Below, piece by piece: positions 7,914 through 17,383 of a stretch of DNA of 64,000 nt. The stretch is taken from contig JAMPIL010000001.1 in the NCBI GenBank assembly GCA_023662725.1, positions 108,942-172,941 on the forward strand, in the 5' to 3' direction. The notes beneath the pieces were generated by a model that saw nothing but the letters and a program-made list of their open reading frames with translations, was not told where the DNA came from and did not search any database. Position numbers and translations under genes: made by a program. This DNA is from Ruminococcus flavefaciens. GTDB lineage: Bacteria > Bacillota > Clostridia > Oscillospirales > Ruminococcaceae. The stretch's first letter is position 1. Each line of letters opens with the position of its first letter.

Positions 7914-8884
7914 TATTCGACACCCCTTTCGTGAACGATACTTGCTTCGCAGTCATCTGTAGTATAAGCATTGAGAGGAGCTTTTGTTGTAGTATCCTCG
8001 CCTGCCTGATATTCGCCGTAAAGCGAATTGATATCCTTGATAAACTTTCTGTTAAGGAGATGAAGAGGAATATTCTGAGGGCAAACTCTTGAACATTCGC
8101 CGCAGTCTGTACATCTTCCGGCAACGTGGAATGCACGGATAATATGGAACATATTCTCTTCAAAGCTATTTGAAGCAGCTTTATTTTCAATTCCTGAATC
8201 AGGATTATCAAATACGCACTTTTCGCAGGTGCAAGCCGGACAGACGTTACGGCAAGCATTGCAGCGTATGCATTTAGAAAGTTCAGCTCTCCAGAAATCA
8301 TAACGCTCCTGAGCTGTCATATTCTCAAGCTTTTCAACCATATCGAAACGGTTGGATTCAAGAACATCGCCGTCCTCGCCGATAAGTTCATCATAAGTAA
8401 CGTGCTTTTTGCTCTTGCAAGCTGCACACTTATCGCTTATTGCTTCATAGAAAGGCATAGTCTGCTCGCCGTAAACAGTTTCGATTTTCAGAGTATAGTT
8501 CTCATTCTTGATTCCTGTGATACCTGTGATCCCATTTGCCTTTATCTTGTCAGCATCAAGCTTAGGACCGCCGGGAATTCCCACAACATAAATGTTGTCA
8601 CGATCAACTCGATGTTCTTTTGTGAGCTGATTAAGGCTGTATGTATCGCAGGGTTTGAGGAAAGCGAGGATCTTGCCCTCTTTTTTGCTTTCTTTCACAA
8701 GGTATTTTGAAACGTTTGCAGCAGTAAATTCATCGTAAACGAAATCAGCGTCAATTTCCTCTGCTGTTTCAAAAATTGCCGGAGTAATATCGTATACAAA
8801 TTCACCCTTTTTCCAGCCGATCACACGATTCACTGTTCCGTCAGCCAGAAGCTGCTTTGCTTTATTAATCATTGCTTCTTGCAT
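7913..8884 (-). CDS. FrhB/FloxC-like iron-sulfur electron-transfer subunit
   Basis: 323 residues. The middle carries KPCDTYSLNQL and a CAACKSKKH patch, then CIRCNACRNVCPACTCEKC, and near the end CTDCGECSRVCPQN. This mixture resembles the CoF420-hydrogenase beta/HdrL-like proteins that sit beside FloxB in Flox-Hdr clusters, though I assign it mainly by position and cysteine pattern. It overlaps the downstream gene by one base and the upstream mvhD-like gene by 16 bases. It probably forms part of the flavin/FeS wire between NADH and HdrA. Confidence 0.7.
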   Translation of the reverse strand: MQEAMINKAKQLLADGTVNRVIGWKKGEFVYDITPAIFETAEEIDADFVYDEFTAANVSKYLVKESKKEGKILAFLKPCDTYSLNQLTKEHRVDRDNIYVVGIPGGPKLDADKIKANGITGITGIKNENYTLKIETVYGEQTMPFYEAISDKCAACKSKKHVTYDELIGEDGDVLESNRFDMVEKLENMTAQERYDFWRAELSKCIRCNACRNVCPACTCEKCVFDNPDSGIENKAASNSFEENMFHIIRAFHVAGRCTDCGECSRVCPQNIPLHLLNRKFIKDINSLYGEYQAGEDTTTKAPLNAYTTDDCEASIVHERGVE

Positions 8885-9315
8885 CGTAAATCCTCCAATC
8901 TGCGGTTAGGTCCGAGCTTTTTAACGGCTTCGGTAAACTCGTTCATAGTTGCTGCGAATTTTGCGCCTTCAGCAGCAGAAACCCATTCAACTCTTGTACG
9001 GTCACGCTCGATTCCGAGGTAATCAAGCATACTGAAAAGAAGAGTCATTCTTCGGCGTGTAAAGTAATTTCCCGAAGTATAGTGGCAGTCGCCGGGATGA
9101 CAGCCGCAGAGAATAACTCCGTCAGCGCCTCTCTGGAAAGCACGAAGAATAAACATAGGATTTACACGGCATGAACATGGAACTCTTATGATTTTAACAT
9201 TTGTCGGGTAATTAAGTCTGTTTGTGCCTGAAAGATCGGCTCCTGCATAGGAACACCAGTTACAGCAGAATGCAACGATCAGCGGCTGAAATTCTTTATT
9301 ATCATTTACTTGCAT
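8869..9315 (-). CDS. mvhD: MvhD/FloxD-like hydrogenase iron-sulfur subunit
   Basis: 148 residues of the MvhD family, the [2Fe-2S] protein that docks electron-donating modules on to HdrA. The five-Cys pattern is visible: FCCNWCSY near the N-terminus, PCSCRVNP, and CGCHPGDCHY. In methanogens it links the Mvh hydrogenase to Hdr; in bacteria lacking the hydrogenase it links FloxABC instead, as here. The start overlaps the end of hdrA by ten bases. Confidence 0.9.
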   Translation of the reverse strand: MQVNDNKEFQPLIVAFCCNWCSYAGADLSGTNRLNYPTNVKIIRVPCSCRVNPMFILRAFQRGADGVILCGCHPGDCHYTSGNYFTRRRMTLLFSMLDYLGIERDRTRVEWVSAAEGAKFAATMNEFTEAVKKLGPNRRLEDLRCKKQ

Positions 9316-11297
9316 ATTGCGTCTACCTCCGCCATAATCTGACTGTTAGAGAAGCCGTTAAGATCCATAGCTCCTGATGGACAAGCTACCGTACAAGCGC
9401 CGCATCCCTGGCAAACAGCAGGATTAACGCTTGCAACTCTGCGTATTGCAGTTGTACGGTCGGGCATTCTGAATTCCTTATCCTGATATGTGATAGCTCC
9501 ATATGGACAAACCTTTTCACATGAAGAACATCCATTACACATAAGCTCGTTTGAATGAGCAACACATGGATTGCAGGTGATGCTGTTTTTACAGAGAAGT
9601 CCGATAGCTTTTGCAGCGGCAGCGCTTGCCTGAGCAACAGTTTCAGGAATATCCTTTGGTCCCTGACAAGCTCCGGAAAGGAAAATACCGGCTGTTGCAC
9701 TTTCAACAGGACGAAGCTTTGGATGAGCCTCTGTAAAGAAATCGTTTGTATCCATCTGTGTTGTAAGCATTGTTGCGAGTGGACGAGCTGTTTTGTCCGG
9801 CTCGATAGCTGCAGCGAGAACTACCATATCAGCGTCGATATGAAGCTGTTCGTTTGAAAGCAGGTCAGACGCCTGGACGTCAAGTTTTCCGTCCGACTTA
9901 GGAGTTACCTTGCCGACCATTCCCTTAACATAGTGTACATTGTACTGTTCAACTGCTCTTCTGTAGAATTCATCGAAATTCTTTCCGGGAGTACGAACAT
10001 CTATGTAGAAAACATAAACCTCTGTATCCGGATATTTCTCACGGATGAGCATTGCGTGCTTTGCGGTATACATACAGCAAATTTTTGAGCAATAAGCCTT
10101 ACCCTTGCTGTCGTCGCATCTTGAACCGACACACTGTACGAAAACGATAGTATGCGGATGAGTTTTATCAGAAGGACGAAGAAGCGTTCCGCCGTTAGGA
10201 CCTGCGGCATTCATAAGTCTCTCAAGTTCAAGAGAAGTAACTACGTCAGGACTCTGAGAGTATGCAAATTCATCATATTTATCAAGTTTTATAGGATTAA
10301 ATCCCGTTGCAACAACAATCGCGCCGTATTTTTCTTCAATAAACTTATCCTGCTGCTTGTAGTCAATAGCTCCTACGGAACATACCTTTGAACATACTCC
10401 GCACTTGCCGTTTTTAAGCATCATACAGTAATTCGGATCAATTGTAGCAACCTTCGGAACTGCCTGTGCGAAAGGAATATAAACTGCTCTTCTGGTATCA
10501 AGTCCCATGTTGAATTCATTAGGAACTTTCTTCATCGGACACTTTTCTGTACAAAGTCCGCATCCGGTACATTTAGTCTCATCAACGTAACGAGCTTTCT
10601 TCTTGATTGTAACGCTAAAGTTTCCAACGAATCCCTTAACATCCGAAACTTCACTGAAAGAGTGGATATGTATTTTTTCGTTCTGTGAGCATTCAACCAT
10701 TTTAGGTGTAAGAATACAAGCGGCACAGTCAAGAGTCGGGAAAGTTTTATCGATCTGGGCCATTTTACCGCCGATAGTCGGTTCTTTCTCTACAATATCA
10801 ACCTCGAAACCTGCCTCGGCAATATCAAGTGCAGTCTGGATTCCGGCGATTCCTCCGCCGATAACGAGTGCTCTTTTAACAACAGGACTCTCTCCTGCTG
10901 TAAGAGGGGCGTTGAGGTGAACTTTTGCGATGGCAGCTCTTCCAAGGATTACAGCCTTTTCAGTTGCTGTAGCTATATCCTTATGAATCCATGAACACTG
11001 CTCACGGATGTTTGCTATTTCAACAAGATACGGATTCAGTCCGGCAGCAGCAGCAGCCTTTCTGAATGTATTTTCATGCATTCTCGGTGAACATGAACAG
11101 ATAACAACGCCTGACAGATTATGTTCTTTTATAGCGTCCTTAACGAGATTCTGTCCGGATTCTGAACACATATACTGATAATCCTGGGAGATAACGACAC
11201 CAGGTTCATGTCCAAGAGCTTCTGCAACAGCCTTAACATCTATTGTAGCTGCGATATTTGTACCGCAGTGACAGACAAAAACACCAATTCTCTGCAT
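9306..11297 (-). CDS. hdrA: Heterodisulfide reductase subunit A-like flavoprotein
   Basis: 663 residues. HdrA carries the FAD where electrons are split or merged. Seen in order: an N-terminal Cys domain (VCHCGTN, CSCSPRMHE), a Rossmann FAD site VIGGGIAGIQTALD (about 145-158), the HdrA-specific Cys stretch CAACILTPKMVECS, ferredoxin clusters CTGCGLCTEKCP and CGVCSKVCSVG, a second half of the FAD domain (VFVQCVGSRCDD, AKHAMLIREKYP), and a C-terminal pair CNGCSSCEKVCP and CQGCGACTVACP. Length matches bacterial HdrA. It lies between hdrC (15 bases upstream) and mvhD. Whether it bifurcates here must be shown biochemically; methanogen HdrA does so. Confidence 0.93.
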   Translation of the reverse strand: MQRIGVFVCHCGTNIAATIDVKAVAEALGHEPGVVISQDYQYMCSESGQNLVKDAIKEHNLSGVVICSCSPRMHENTFRKAAAAAGLNPYLVEIANIREQCSWIHKDIATATEKAVILGRAAIAKVHLNAPLTAGESPVVKRALVIGGGIAGIQTALDIAEAGFEVDIVEKEPTIGGKMAQIDKTFPTLDCAACILTPKMVECSQNEKIHIHSFSEVSDVKGFVGNFSVTIKKKARYVDETKCTGCGLCTEKCPMKKVPNEFNMGLDTRRAVYIPFAQAVPKVATIDPNYCMMLKNGKCGVCSKVCSVGAIDYKQQDKFIEEKYGAIVVATGFNPIKLDKYDEFAYSQSPDVVTSLELERLMNAAGPNGGTLLRPSDKTHPHTIVFVQCVGSRCDDSKGKAYCSKICCMYTAKHAMLIREKYPDTEVYVFYIDVRTPGKNFDEFYRRAVEQYNVHYVKGMVGKVTPKSDGKLDVQASDLLSNEQLHIDADMVVLAAAIEPDKTARPLATMLTTQMDTNDFFTEAHPKLRPVESATAGIFLSGACQGPKDIPETVAQASAAAAKAIGLLCKNSITCNPCVAHSNELMCNGCSSCEKVCPYGAITYQDKEFRMPDRTTAIRRVASVNPAVCQGCGACTVACPSGAMDLNGFSNSQIMAEVDAICK

Positions 11298-11312
11298 AGT
11301 ATTATCTCCTCC

Positions 11313-11696
11313 TTACTTAGTGTATTTTCTGAATGCTGTAACGATTGCCTGCTGTGGCAGATCATCATCAAGCATAGCCGGAATCTGATCCGGGATAAGA
11401 TGATTATTACCCTGCTGACGAACTGCTGCAAGACGAACAGCTTCAACGACCTTTGCAGGCTCGACATTTCTCGGGCATCTTTCAACGCAGGCAAAGCAGG
11501 TCAGGCACTTATAAAGCGACTTTGAATTCATAAGCTTTTCAATATCGCCCTTTTCAACCATATATACAAACTGATGCGGATGATATTCCATCTCGTCATA
11601 CGAAGGGCAGGTTCCGGAGCATTTTCCGCAGCGCATACATTTAAGAACGTTAACGCCGCTTGTTCTGAGAACCTGTTCCTGAAGATTCTTATTCAT
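11313..11696 (-). CDS. hdrC: Heterodisulfide reductase subunit C-like ferredoxin
   Basis: 127 residues with two [4Fe-4S] motifs, CMRCGKCSGTCP and CLTCFACVERCP, spaced by a helical stretch, the standard HdrC layout. It passes electrons from HdrA to HdrB. The gene overlaps the hdrB stop by eight bases. Confidence 0.92.
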   Translation of the reverse strand: MNKNLQEQVLRTSGVNVLKCMRCGKCSGTCPSYDEMEYHPHQFVYMVEKGDIEKLMNSKSLYKCLTCFACVERCPRNVEPAKVVEAVRLAAVRQQGNNHLIPDQIPAMLDDDLPQQAIVTAFRKYTK

Positions 11697-12486
11697 TATT
11701 TGCCTCCTTTAAGCCAAGAGCCTCGGCAAGAAGTTCCGTAAAGTAGTAAACAGGAAGTGAAGAACCGGAATTCTTCTTTAAATTATAAAGACAGAGCGGG
11801 CAAGCTGTTATTATCATATCAGCACCATGATCTTCGGCGCTGTTCATAACTGCGCTGCTTCTTTTTGCAGCCTGAGTCTTATCTTCCATTGTTATGTATC
11901 CGCCGCAGCATTCGTTTCTCTGAGCGTAAATAACAGGAGTTCCGCCAATGGCCTTGATGAAATCTTCCATTATAGTAGGATTTTCAGGATCGTCCATAGC
12001 AAGAGCTTTGGATGGACGAAGAAGCAGACAGCCGTAATATGCAGCTATCTTTTTGCCCTTGAACGGATTTACAACCTTTTGTGCAAGATTATCAAATCCA
12101 ACAACGTCACGAAGCATTTCGAGATAGTGATAAACGGTAGTTTCGCCGTTATAAGGCTCGTCAAGCTTAAGATAATTGTTTATCTTGAAAGCCATCTGCT
12201 CATCACGGGAAATATCGTAATTTGTCTGTTTTATTACATTGTGACAAGCTGAACAGACCGTTACAAGAGGTCTGCCGAGTTCCTTTGCCGCATTAAGAGT
12301 TCTTACAGCGGAAAGTTTTGTTGCGTTTTCGTTAGTTGCGGTAGTGTAAGCACCTCCGCAGCACTGCCAGTCAGACGGCTCTTCAAGAATGATTCCAAGA
12401 GCCTCGGCAGAAGACCTTGCATATGCGTCAAGATCTTTAGCCTTAGTTCTGAGCGTACAGCCGGGATAATATGTGAAAGTATTCAT
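11689..12486 (-). CDS. hdrB: Heterodisulfide reductase subunit B-like CCG protein
   Basis: 265 residues with two CCG domains: CTLRTKA...WQCCGGAY in the N-terminal half and the YYGCLLLRP...NECCGGYIT pair in the C-terminal half. In methanogens this subunit holds the two non-cubane clusters that reduce a disulfide. Organisms of this kind lack coenzymes M and B, so its substrate here is unknown: a protein or small-molecule disulfide, or direct electron transfer to the fumarate reductase FeS subunit (methanogen thiol:fumarate reductase TfrB fuses just these two modules). Located between fumC and hdrC. Confidence 0.9.
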   Translation of the reverse strand: MNTFTYYPGCTLRTKAKDLDAYARSSAEALGIILEEPSDWQCCGGAYTTATNENATKLSAVRTLNAAKELGRPLVTVCSACHNVIKQTNYDISRDEQMAFKINNYLKLDEPYNGETTVYHYLEMLRDVVGFDNLAQKVVNPFKGKKIAAYYGCLLLRPSKALAMDDPENPTIMEDFIKAIGGTPVIYAQRNECCGGYITMEDKTQAAKRSSAVMNSAEDHGADMIITACPLCLYNLKKNSGSSLPVYYFTELLAEALGLKEANNE

Positions 12487-12564
12487 AAGTACGCTTCCTT
12501 TCGTGTGAATATCTTAAAATCTGTAGCAATAAGACGATACATAATCATCTGTTGATAAAGATTT

Positions 12565-13941
12565 TTAAACCATTTCTTCGGGATGGAAAACCTCGTCAAA
12601 CTTCTCCTCGCTGAGGAAACCAAGCTCAACGCAGGCTTCTTTAAGGGAAATATTATCCTTAAATGCTTTTTTTGCAGTCTTTGCAGCATTCTCGTATCCA
12701 ATATATGGATTAAGAGCTGTAACGAGCATGAGAGAGTTATGAAGATTGTGGTGCATTTTTTCTTTGTTAGCCTTGATTCCTACAGCACAGTTTTTGTTGA
12801 AGGAAAGTATAGACTCAGAAAGAAGTCTTGCGGACTGAAGGAAATTATATGCGCATACAGGCATAAATACATTCAGTTCAAAATTTCCCTGTGAAGCGGC
12901 CATGCCAACTGCAACATCGTTACCCATTACCTGTACGGCAACCATAGTAACCTGTTCGCACTGAGTCGGATTTACCTTGCCCGGCATGATAGAAGAACCA
13001 GGTTCGTTTTCGGGAATAAAAATTTCTCCAAGACCGTCACGAGGACCTGATGCAAGCCACCTTACATCGTTTGCAATCTTCATCATATCAGCTGCAAGTG
13101 CCTTGAGAGCACCGTGTGCAAATACGATCTCATCCTTTGAAGTAAGAGAGTGGAACTTGTTTGGAGCAGTAACGAAATTCTTTCCTGTAAGCTCACTTAT
13201 AGCCTCTGCTGCTTTTTCAGCGAATCCCTTAGGAGCATTAAGACCTGTTCCAACGGCTGTTCCGCCGAGAGCCAGTTCTTTAAGCTCTTCGCATGATGAA
13301 AGTATCATTTTTCTGTCTTTTTCCAGAGAAGCTCTCCAACCGCTTATTTCCTGGGAAAATTTAATAGGAGTAGCATCCTGAAGATGAGTACGTCCGCTTT
13401 TAACAATACCCTCATTTTCCTCTTCAAGTCTCTTAAATGTATCAATAAGAGTATCAACAGCAGGAATAACCTTGTCCTCAAGCGCAATAACAGCCGCAAT
13501 ATGCATAGCAGTCGGGAACGTATCATTAGAGGACTGACTCATATTTATATCATCATTAGGATGAAGAAGCTTTGCTCCGGCAATTTCATTTCCACGGTTT
13601 GCAATAACCTCATTAGCGTTCATATTAGACTGCGTACCGCTTCCGGTCTGCCATACAACAAGAGGAAAATGCTCGTTAAGAGAGCCGCTTATAACCTCGT
13701 CGCACGCCTTTGAAATGGCTGAAAGCTTTTCATCAGTCATTTTTTCAGGTTTAACACTGTGATTAGCGACAGCTGCCGCTTTTTTCAGAATTCCGAATGC
13801 ATGAGTAATTTCTCTTGGCATTGTTTCAATTCCTACACCGATAAGAAAATTTTCATGGCTTCGCTCTGTCTGAGCTGCCCAATACTTATCAGCAGGAACT
13901 TTAACTTCACCCATAGAATCGTGTTCAATACGGTATTCCAT
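12565..13941 (-). CDS. fumC: Class II fumarate hydratase
   Basis: Interconverts malate and fumarate without an iron-sulfur cluster; cytoplasmic homotetramer. The family signature GSSIMPGKVNPTQCE is intact, as are the SGRTHLQDATP and TGSGTQSNMN active-site stretches. About 458 residues, normal. The start is the ATG at 13939-13941 (MEYRIEHDSMG), with GGGAG upstream; an in-frame TTG 18 bases earlier seems unlikely. It heads the minus-strand operon leading to hdrB 78 bases downstream and then to fumarate reductase, so it is best read as running malate to fumarate in the reductive branch. Confidence 0.96.
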   Translation of the reverse strand: MEYRIEHDSMGEVKVPADKYWAAQTERSHENFLIGVGIETMPREITHAFGILKKAAAVANHSVKPEKMTDEKLSAISKACDEVISGSLNEHFPLVVWQTGSGTQSNMNANEVIANRGNEIAGAKLLHPNDDINMSQSSNDTFPTAMHIAAVIALEDKVIPAVDTLIDTFKRLEEENEGIVKSGRTHLQDATPIKFSQEISGWRASLEKDRKMILSSCEELKELALGGTAVGTGLNAPKGFAEKAAEAISELTGKNFVTAPNKFHSLTSKDEIVFAHGALKALAADMMKIANDVRWLASGPRDGLGEIFIPENEPGSSIMPGKVNPTQCEQVTMVAVQVMGNDVAVGMAASQGNFELNVFMPVCAYNFLQSARLLSESILSFNKNCAVGIKANKEKMHHNLHNSLMLVTALNPYIGYENAAKTAKKAFKDNISLKEACVELGFLSEEKFDEVFHPEEMV

Positions 13942-14474
13942 TGTAATATCCACTCCCAAAATTGTTTATTCTGTAAAAATCGTTTAATTGATTTTCAGCA
14001 TTTTACTACATAATATAAGTATATCAGCAAGACCGGATAATTTCAAATTCAGTTTAAGAATATTGCTATTCATATAATAATATATAATTAACAATAATTA
14101 TATTCTCCGAAACAGAAAACATTATGTTAAATTGTACTATATCAGTTTTAATATTCCAATGCAACTTACGATTTACTATTCTGAATAAATTTTTTCACTC
14201 TCGGAATAGTACTGTCAACAAGCAAAAAACTGCATTTATCGTTAGTTATCCAAACCTGATCAAAACAATATATGCTTAATTCAAAATTGAATCATTTCAT
14301 CATATCATTCATTCACATTGATTAATTTACAGCATGGTATGCCGATACGGAATATTAAAATATACAATAGAGAATAATCCGGCACTGTGATTGATAAAAA
14401 ATTCACATTCATTTTATGTGAAACCAAAGATATAAATTTAATATTTCATCCGAAGTTTGATTAAGGAATTGTTA
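13942..14474. other. AT-rich upstream region of the fumC-frd operon
   Basis: No coding sequence is convincing here. As the leader of a long redox operon beside rex, it was searched for the Rex operator TTGTTAA-N4-TTAACAA. Only half-sites are visible, the best being TTAACAA at 14088-14094 and ATGTTAA at about 14124-14130; no full palindrome was found by eye. Confidence 0.5.
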
Positions 14475-15116
14475 TTAATAATCAACATTCATTGAATTCA
14501 ACCTGTACGATAAAGTCGTCAGACTATCTCCGAGATGAACATTTTCAACTGCTGCTTCTTTATGGAAAGCCCTCAAATCGTAATGAGTAAAGTTCCAGAA
14601 AGCCTTTATTCCACATTTTATAAGCCTTTCTGTCATCTGCTCTGCATCCGACGTAGGTATACACAAAATTGCTGCAACCGGAGAGACTTCAGCACAGAAG
14701 CTTTCTATCTCATCTGAACTTTTTATCGTTATATCTCCAATTTCTTTACCAATCAAAATCGGATTAATGTCGAATGCTCCGATAAGTTCAAAGCCCTTGC
14801 TTCTGAAATCAAGATGTGTGGCAATTGCTTTTCCGAGATTTCCTGCACCAAGAAGGATCATCGGCGTCAGATTATCGAGTCCGAGTATTTTGCCGATCTC
14901 CTCACGCAGTGCGCTTACATTATAACCATAGCCTTGCTGTCCGAATTCACCGAAACAATTGAAATCCTGACGAATCTGCGAAGCAGTAAGTCCCATTTTT
15001 TCAGACAATTCTCTTGATGAAATACGAACATAGCCCTCGCTTTTAAGCTCGCCGAGAAATCTGTAATATCTCGGCAGCCTTCTGATCACCGAATTTGATA
15101 TCGAGTTTTTTGACAT
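14475..15116 (-). CDS. rex: Redox-sensing transcriptional repressor Rex
   Basis: 213 residues. The N-terminal winged helix (VIRRLPRYYRFLGEL, RISSRELSEKMGLTASQIRQDF) is followed by a Rossmann domain with LLGAGNLGKAIA and a C-terminal swapped helix. Rex binds DNA when NADH is low and releases it when NADH binds, controlling fermentation genes. The gene lies 22 bases downstream of icd, probably on the same transcript, and directly upstream of the fumC-hdr-frd operon, which would be a logical target since that operon should burn NADH. The start has GAGAGAAGG upstream. Confidence 0.95.
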   Translation of the reverse strand: MSKNSISNSVIRRLPRYYRFLGELKSEGYVRISSRELSEKMGLTASQIRQDFNCFGEFGQQGYGYNVSALREEIGKILGLDNLTPMILLGAGNLGKAIATHLDFRSKGFELIGAFDINPILIGKEIGDITIKSSDEIESFCAEVSPVAAILCIPTSDAEQMTERLIKCGIKAFWNFTHYDLRAFHKEAAVENVHLGDSLTTLSYRLNSMNVDY

Positions 15117-15138
15117 TATATGCCTTCTCTCTGTATCA

Positions 15139-16350
15139 TTACATTAATTTATCAAGTCTCACCTTAATTTCGTCAAGGAACGCTTTTGAATCAACCTTTT
15201 TCTTATTCTCAAGCTTTGAAATAAGGAAAAGATCACCGGTCATAACTCCCTCTTCAATTGTCTGAACAGTAGCCTTCTCCAGTTTATCAGCGAAATCGCA
15301 AAGTTCCTGATTTCCGTCAAGTTCGCCTCTTTTTCTGAGAGCGCCGCTCCATGCAAATATTGTTGCAACAGAGTTGGTGGATGTTTCCTCGCCCTTGAGG
15401 TACTTGTAATAGTGACGCTGTACAGTACCATGAGCAGCTTCGTATTCATAAATTCCGTCAGGAGAAACAAGAACAGATGTCATCATAGCAAGACTTCCAT
15501 AAGCCGTTGAAACCATATCAGACATAACATCGCCGTCATAGTTCTTACAAGCCCAGATATAGCCTCCGTTTGAACGAATAACACGAGCAACGGCGTCGTC
15601 AATAAGAGTATAGAAATACTCGATGCCGGCAGCTTCGTATTTTTCTTTATACTCGTTATCGTAAATTTCCTGGAAAATATCCTTGAATCTGTGGTCATAC
15701 TTCTTGGAAATAGTATCCTTTGTTGCAAACCATACGTCCTGTTTCAGATCAAGTCCGTAGTTAAGACAAGCTCTTGCAAAGCCGGCAATACTTGCATCAA
15801 GATTATGAAGTCCCTGAATAATGCCGTCGCACTTTGAAAAATCATGAATAAGCTCACGAGTTTCGTTGCCGTCCTTATCGGTTACAACAAGTTCAGCCTT
15901 GCTTCCTTGAGCAACCTTCATTTCTGTATTTTTATAAACATCGCCGTAAGCGTGACGAGCGATAGTTATGGGTTTCGTCCATGTAGGAATGTATGGTTCA
16001 ATTCCCTTAACGATGATAGGAGTACGGAATACCGTTCCGTCGAGCGCAGCACGGATAGTTCCGTTAGGCGATTTCCACATCTGGGTAAGGTTATACTCAG
16101 GCATTCTTGCAGCGTTAGGAGTAATGGTTGCGCATTTTACAGCAACGCCGTACTTCTTTGTAGCCTCTGCGGAATCAATAGTAACCTGATCCTTTGTCTT
16201 TTCACGGTAATCGAGTCCGAGATCGTAGTATTCCGTATTAAGCTCTACATATGGTTCGAGAAGAGTTTCCTTGATCCATTTCCAGAGAATTCTTGTCATT
16301 TCGTCGCCGTCCATTTCGACAAGCGGAGTTTTCATAATAATTTTTGCCAT
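15139..16350 (-). CDS. icd: NADP-dependent isocitrate dehydrogenase
   Basis: 403 residues of the eukaryote-like (IDH1) NADP enzyme type: the opening [22 protein letters not shown], the [16 protein letters not shown] substrate site, [14 protein letters not shown], and [11 protein letters not shown] for NADP binding are all seen. It makes 2-oxoglutarate and NADPH from isocitrate. AGGAGG precedes the ATG. Together with the aconitase upstream it forms the oxidative arm of a split TCA cycle. rex follows in the same direction. Confidence 0.96.
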   Translation of the reverse strand: MAKIIMKTPLVEMDGDEMTRILWKWIKETLLEPYVELNTEYYDLGLDYREKTKDQVTIDSAEATKKYGVAVKCATITPNAARMPEYNLTQMWKSPNGTIRAALDGTVFRTPIIVKGIEPYIPTWTKPITIARHAYGDVYKNTEMKVAQGSKAELVVTDKDGNETRELIHDFSKCDGIIQGLHNLDASIAGFARACLNYGLDLKQDVWFATKDTISKKYDHRFKDIFQEIYDNEYKEKYEAAGIEYFYTLIDDAVARVIRSNGGYIWACKNYDGDVMSDMVSTAYGSLAMMTSVLVSPDGIYEYEAAHGTVQRHYYKYLKGEETSTNSVATIFAWSGALRKRGELDGNQELCDFADKLEKATVQTIEEGVMTGDLFLISKLENKKKVDSKAFLDEIKVRLDKLM

Positions 16351-16373
16351 CGGTTTTTACCTCCTGAAAATAT

Positions 16374-16700
16374 TTACTTTGAGATTACATATAATGGAAA
16401 CACCAGACAAACAGCTAAAAATACATCAACCGAAACAGCGATGATAATATTCCTGAGTATGACGTATTTCAGCATCATTCTGTCATATTCATAATTTTTC
16501 CATGTTCACAAAACCAGACTGCATAATATACCTAATATCACATAGCCTGAAAAACCGCATCTAAAAAGTCTTGCCAAGGCAAGTCCTAAAATTATACCTA
16601 AGATCTAAGGAAGAACCAGCGGAAAATTCCAGTATTGCTCCCTCTATTATTTCCAAGCGGATGATACTGTTTCAGAAAATCTTTTTTCTCCTGAAAATCA
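16374..16700 (-). pseudogene. Remnant of a small membrane protein, upstream of icd
   Basis: This 458-base gap holds no intact gene. A 34-codon frame (16374-16478) encodes a mostly hydrophobic peptide, LKYVILRNIIIAVSVDVFL onward. Further upstream, other frames give FRWFFLRS and GLALARLFRCGFSGYVI, as if one small membrane protein had been broken by several frameshifts. The reading is by eye and weak. A perfect CTTGCCAAGGCAAG palindrome lies at about 16571-16584. Confidence 0.3.
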
Positions 16701-16808
16701 CTGAAACCTTCCTCTCTTCTTCGGTATATTTCTTTATCTTTTAAAATATCTTTTATTATTTAAAAATCAATCATTGAAATCTATTAATCCATTTTCAGAA
16801 AATTCTTG

Positions 16809-17363
16809 TTATGATAAAATTTTATGTCCATTCATCCGTGCAATATCTGAGATTTTTGCATACACGTCAGAAGTAACTATAATAATCTCATAACTATCGC
16901 TGTCAATATCAATCATACCAATGAATGCTTTGCCGTTTAAATCCATATTGATTGCTTTAATCCATGTTTCAGCATCATCGCTTTGATGCATATTAACCAC
17001 CTGAACCGAATCAGCTATAACAGGATATTTTTTTAGCTTTTTAAGTGCAGATAAAAAGTCGTCCAAATCACATTTATAATCAATTTCAGACAAAAATCCA
17101 TTATCAGAAAGTTCTTCGATCAGCGCCATCCAGCAAATTTCATCAACATCGATTGTTTCTTTTGGCGAAACACATATTCCTCTTTCAAGAAATCTATTTT
17201 TCATTCCCTCGCTATAAACAAAAGGATCAGCAATACATTTAGTAAGATTTTTTACAACATTACAATCGTTTTCTGAAATTAATTCAGCTATTTCAATAAT
17301 ATAAGAAAAGTCTTCCGGAGAATATGATTTATGCGTTTTAAATATTTTACTGAATATCCCCAT
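16809..17363 (-). CDS. Hypothetical protein downstream of aconitase
   Basis: 184 residues, acidic, soluble, no transmembrane or signal sequence. The middle reads ICWMALIEELSDNGFLSEIDYKCDLDDFLSALKKL, the type of Trp plus acidic-rich stretch seen in several small clostridial families of unknown function, and the C-terminus is a beta-rich FIGMIDIDSDSYEIIIVTSD. I do not recognise the family with confidence. AGGAGAGG precedes the ATG, and it is 20 bases behind aconitase, so it is likely transcribed with it. Confidence 0.7.
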   Translation of the reverse strand: MGIFSKIFKTHKSYSPEDFSYIIEIAELISENDCNVVKNLTKCIADPFVYSEGMKNRFLERGICVSPKETIDVDEICWMALIEELSDNGFLSEIDYKCDLDDFLSALKKLKKYPVIADSVQVVNMHQSDDAETWIKAINMDLNGKAFIGMIDIDSDSYEIIIVTSDVYAKISDIARMNGHKILS

Positions 17364-17383
17364 AGAAACCTCTCCTGTTATAA

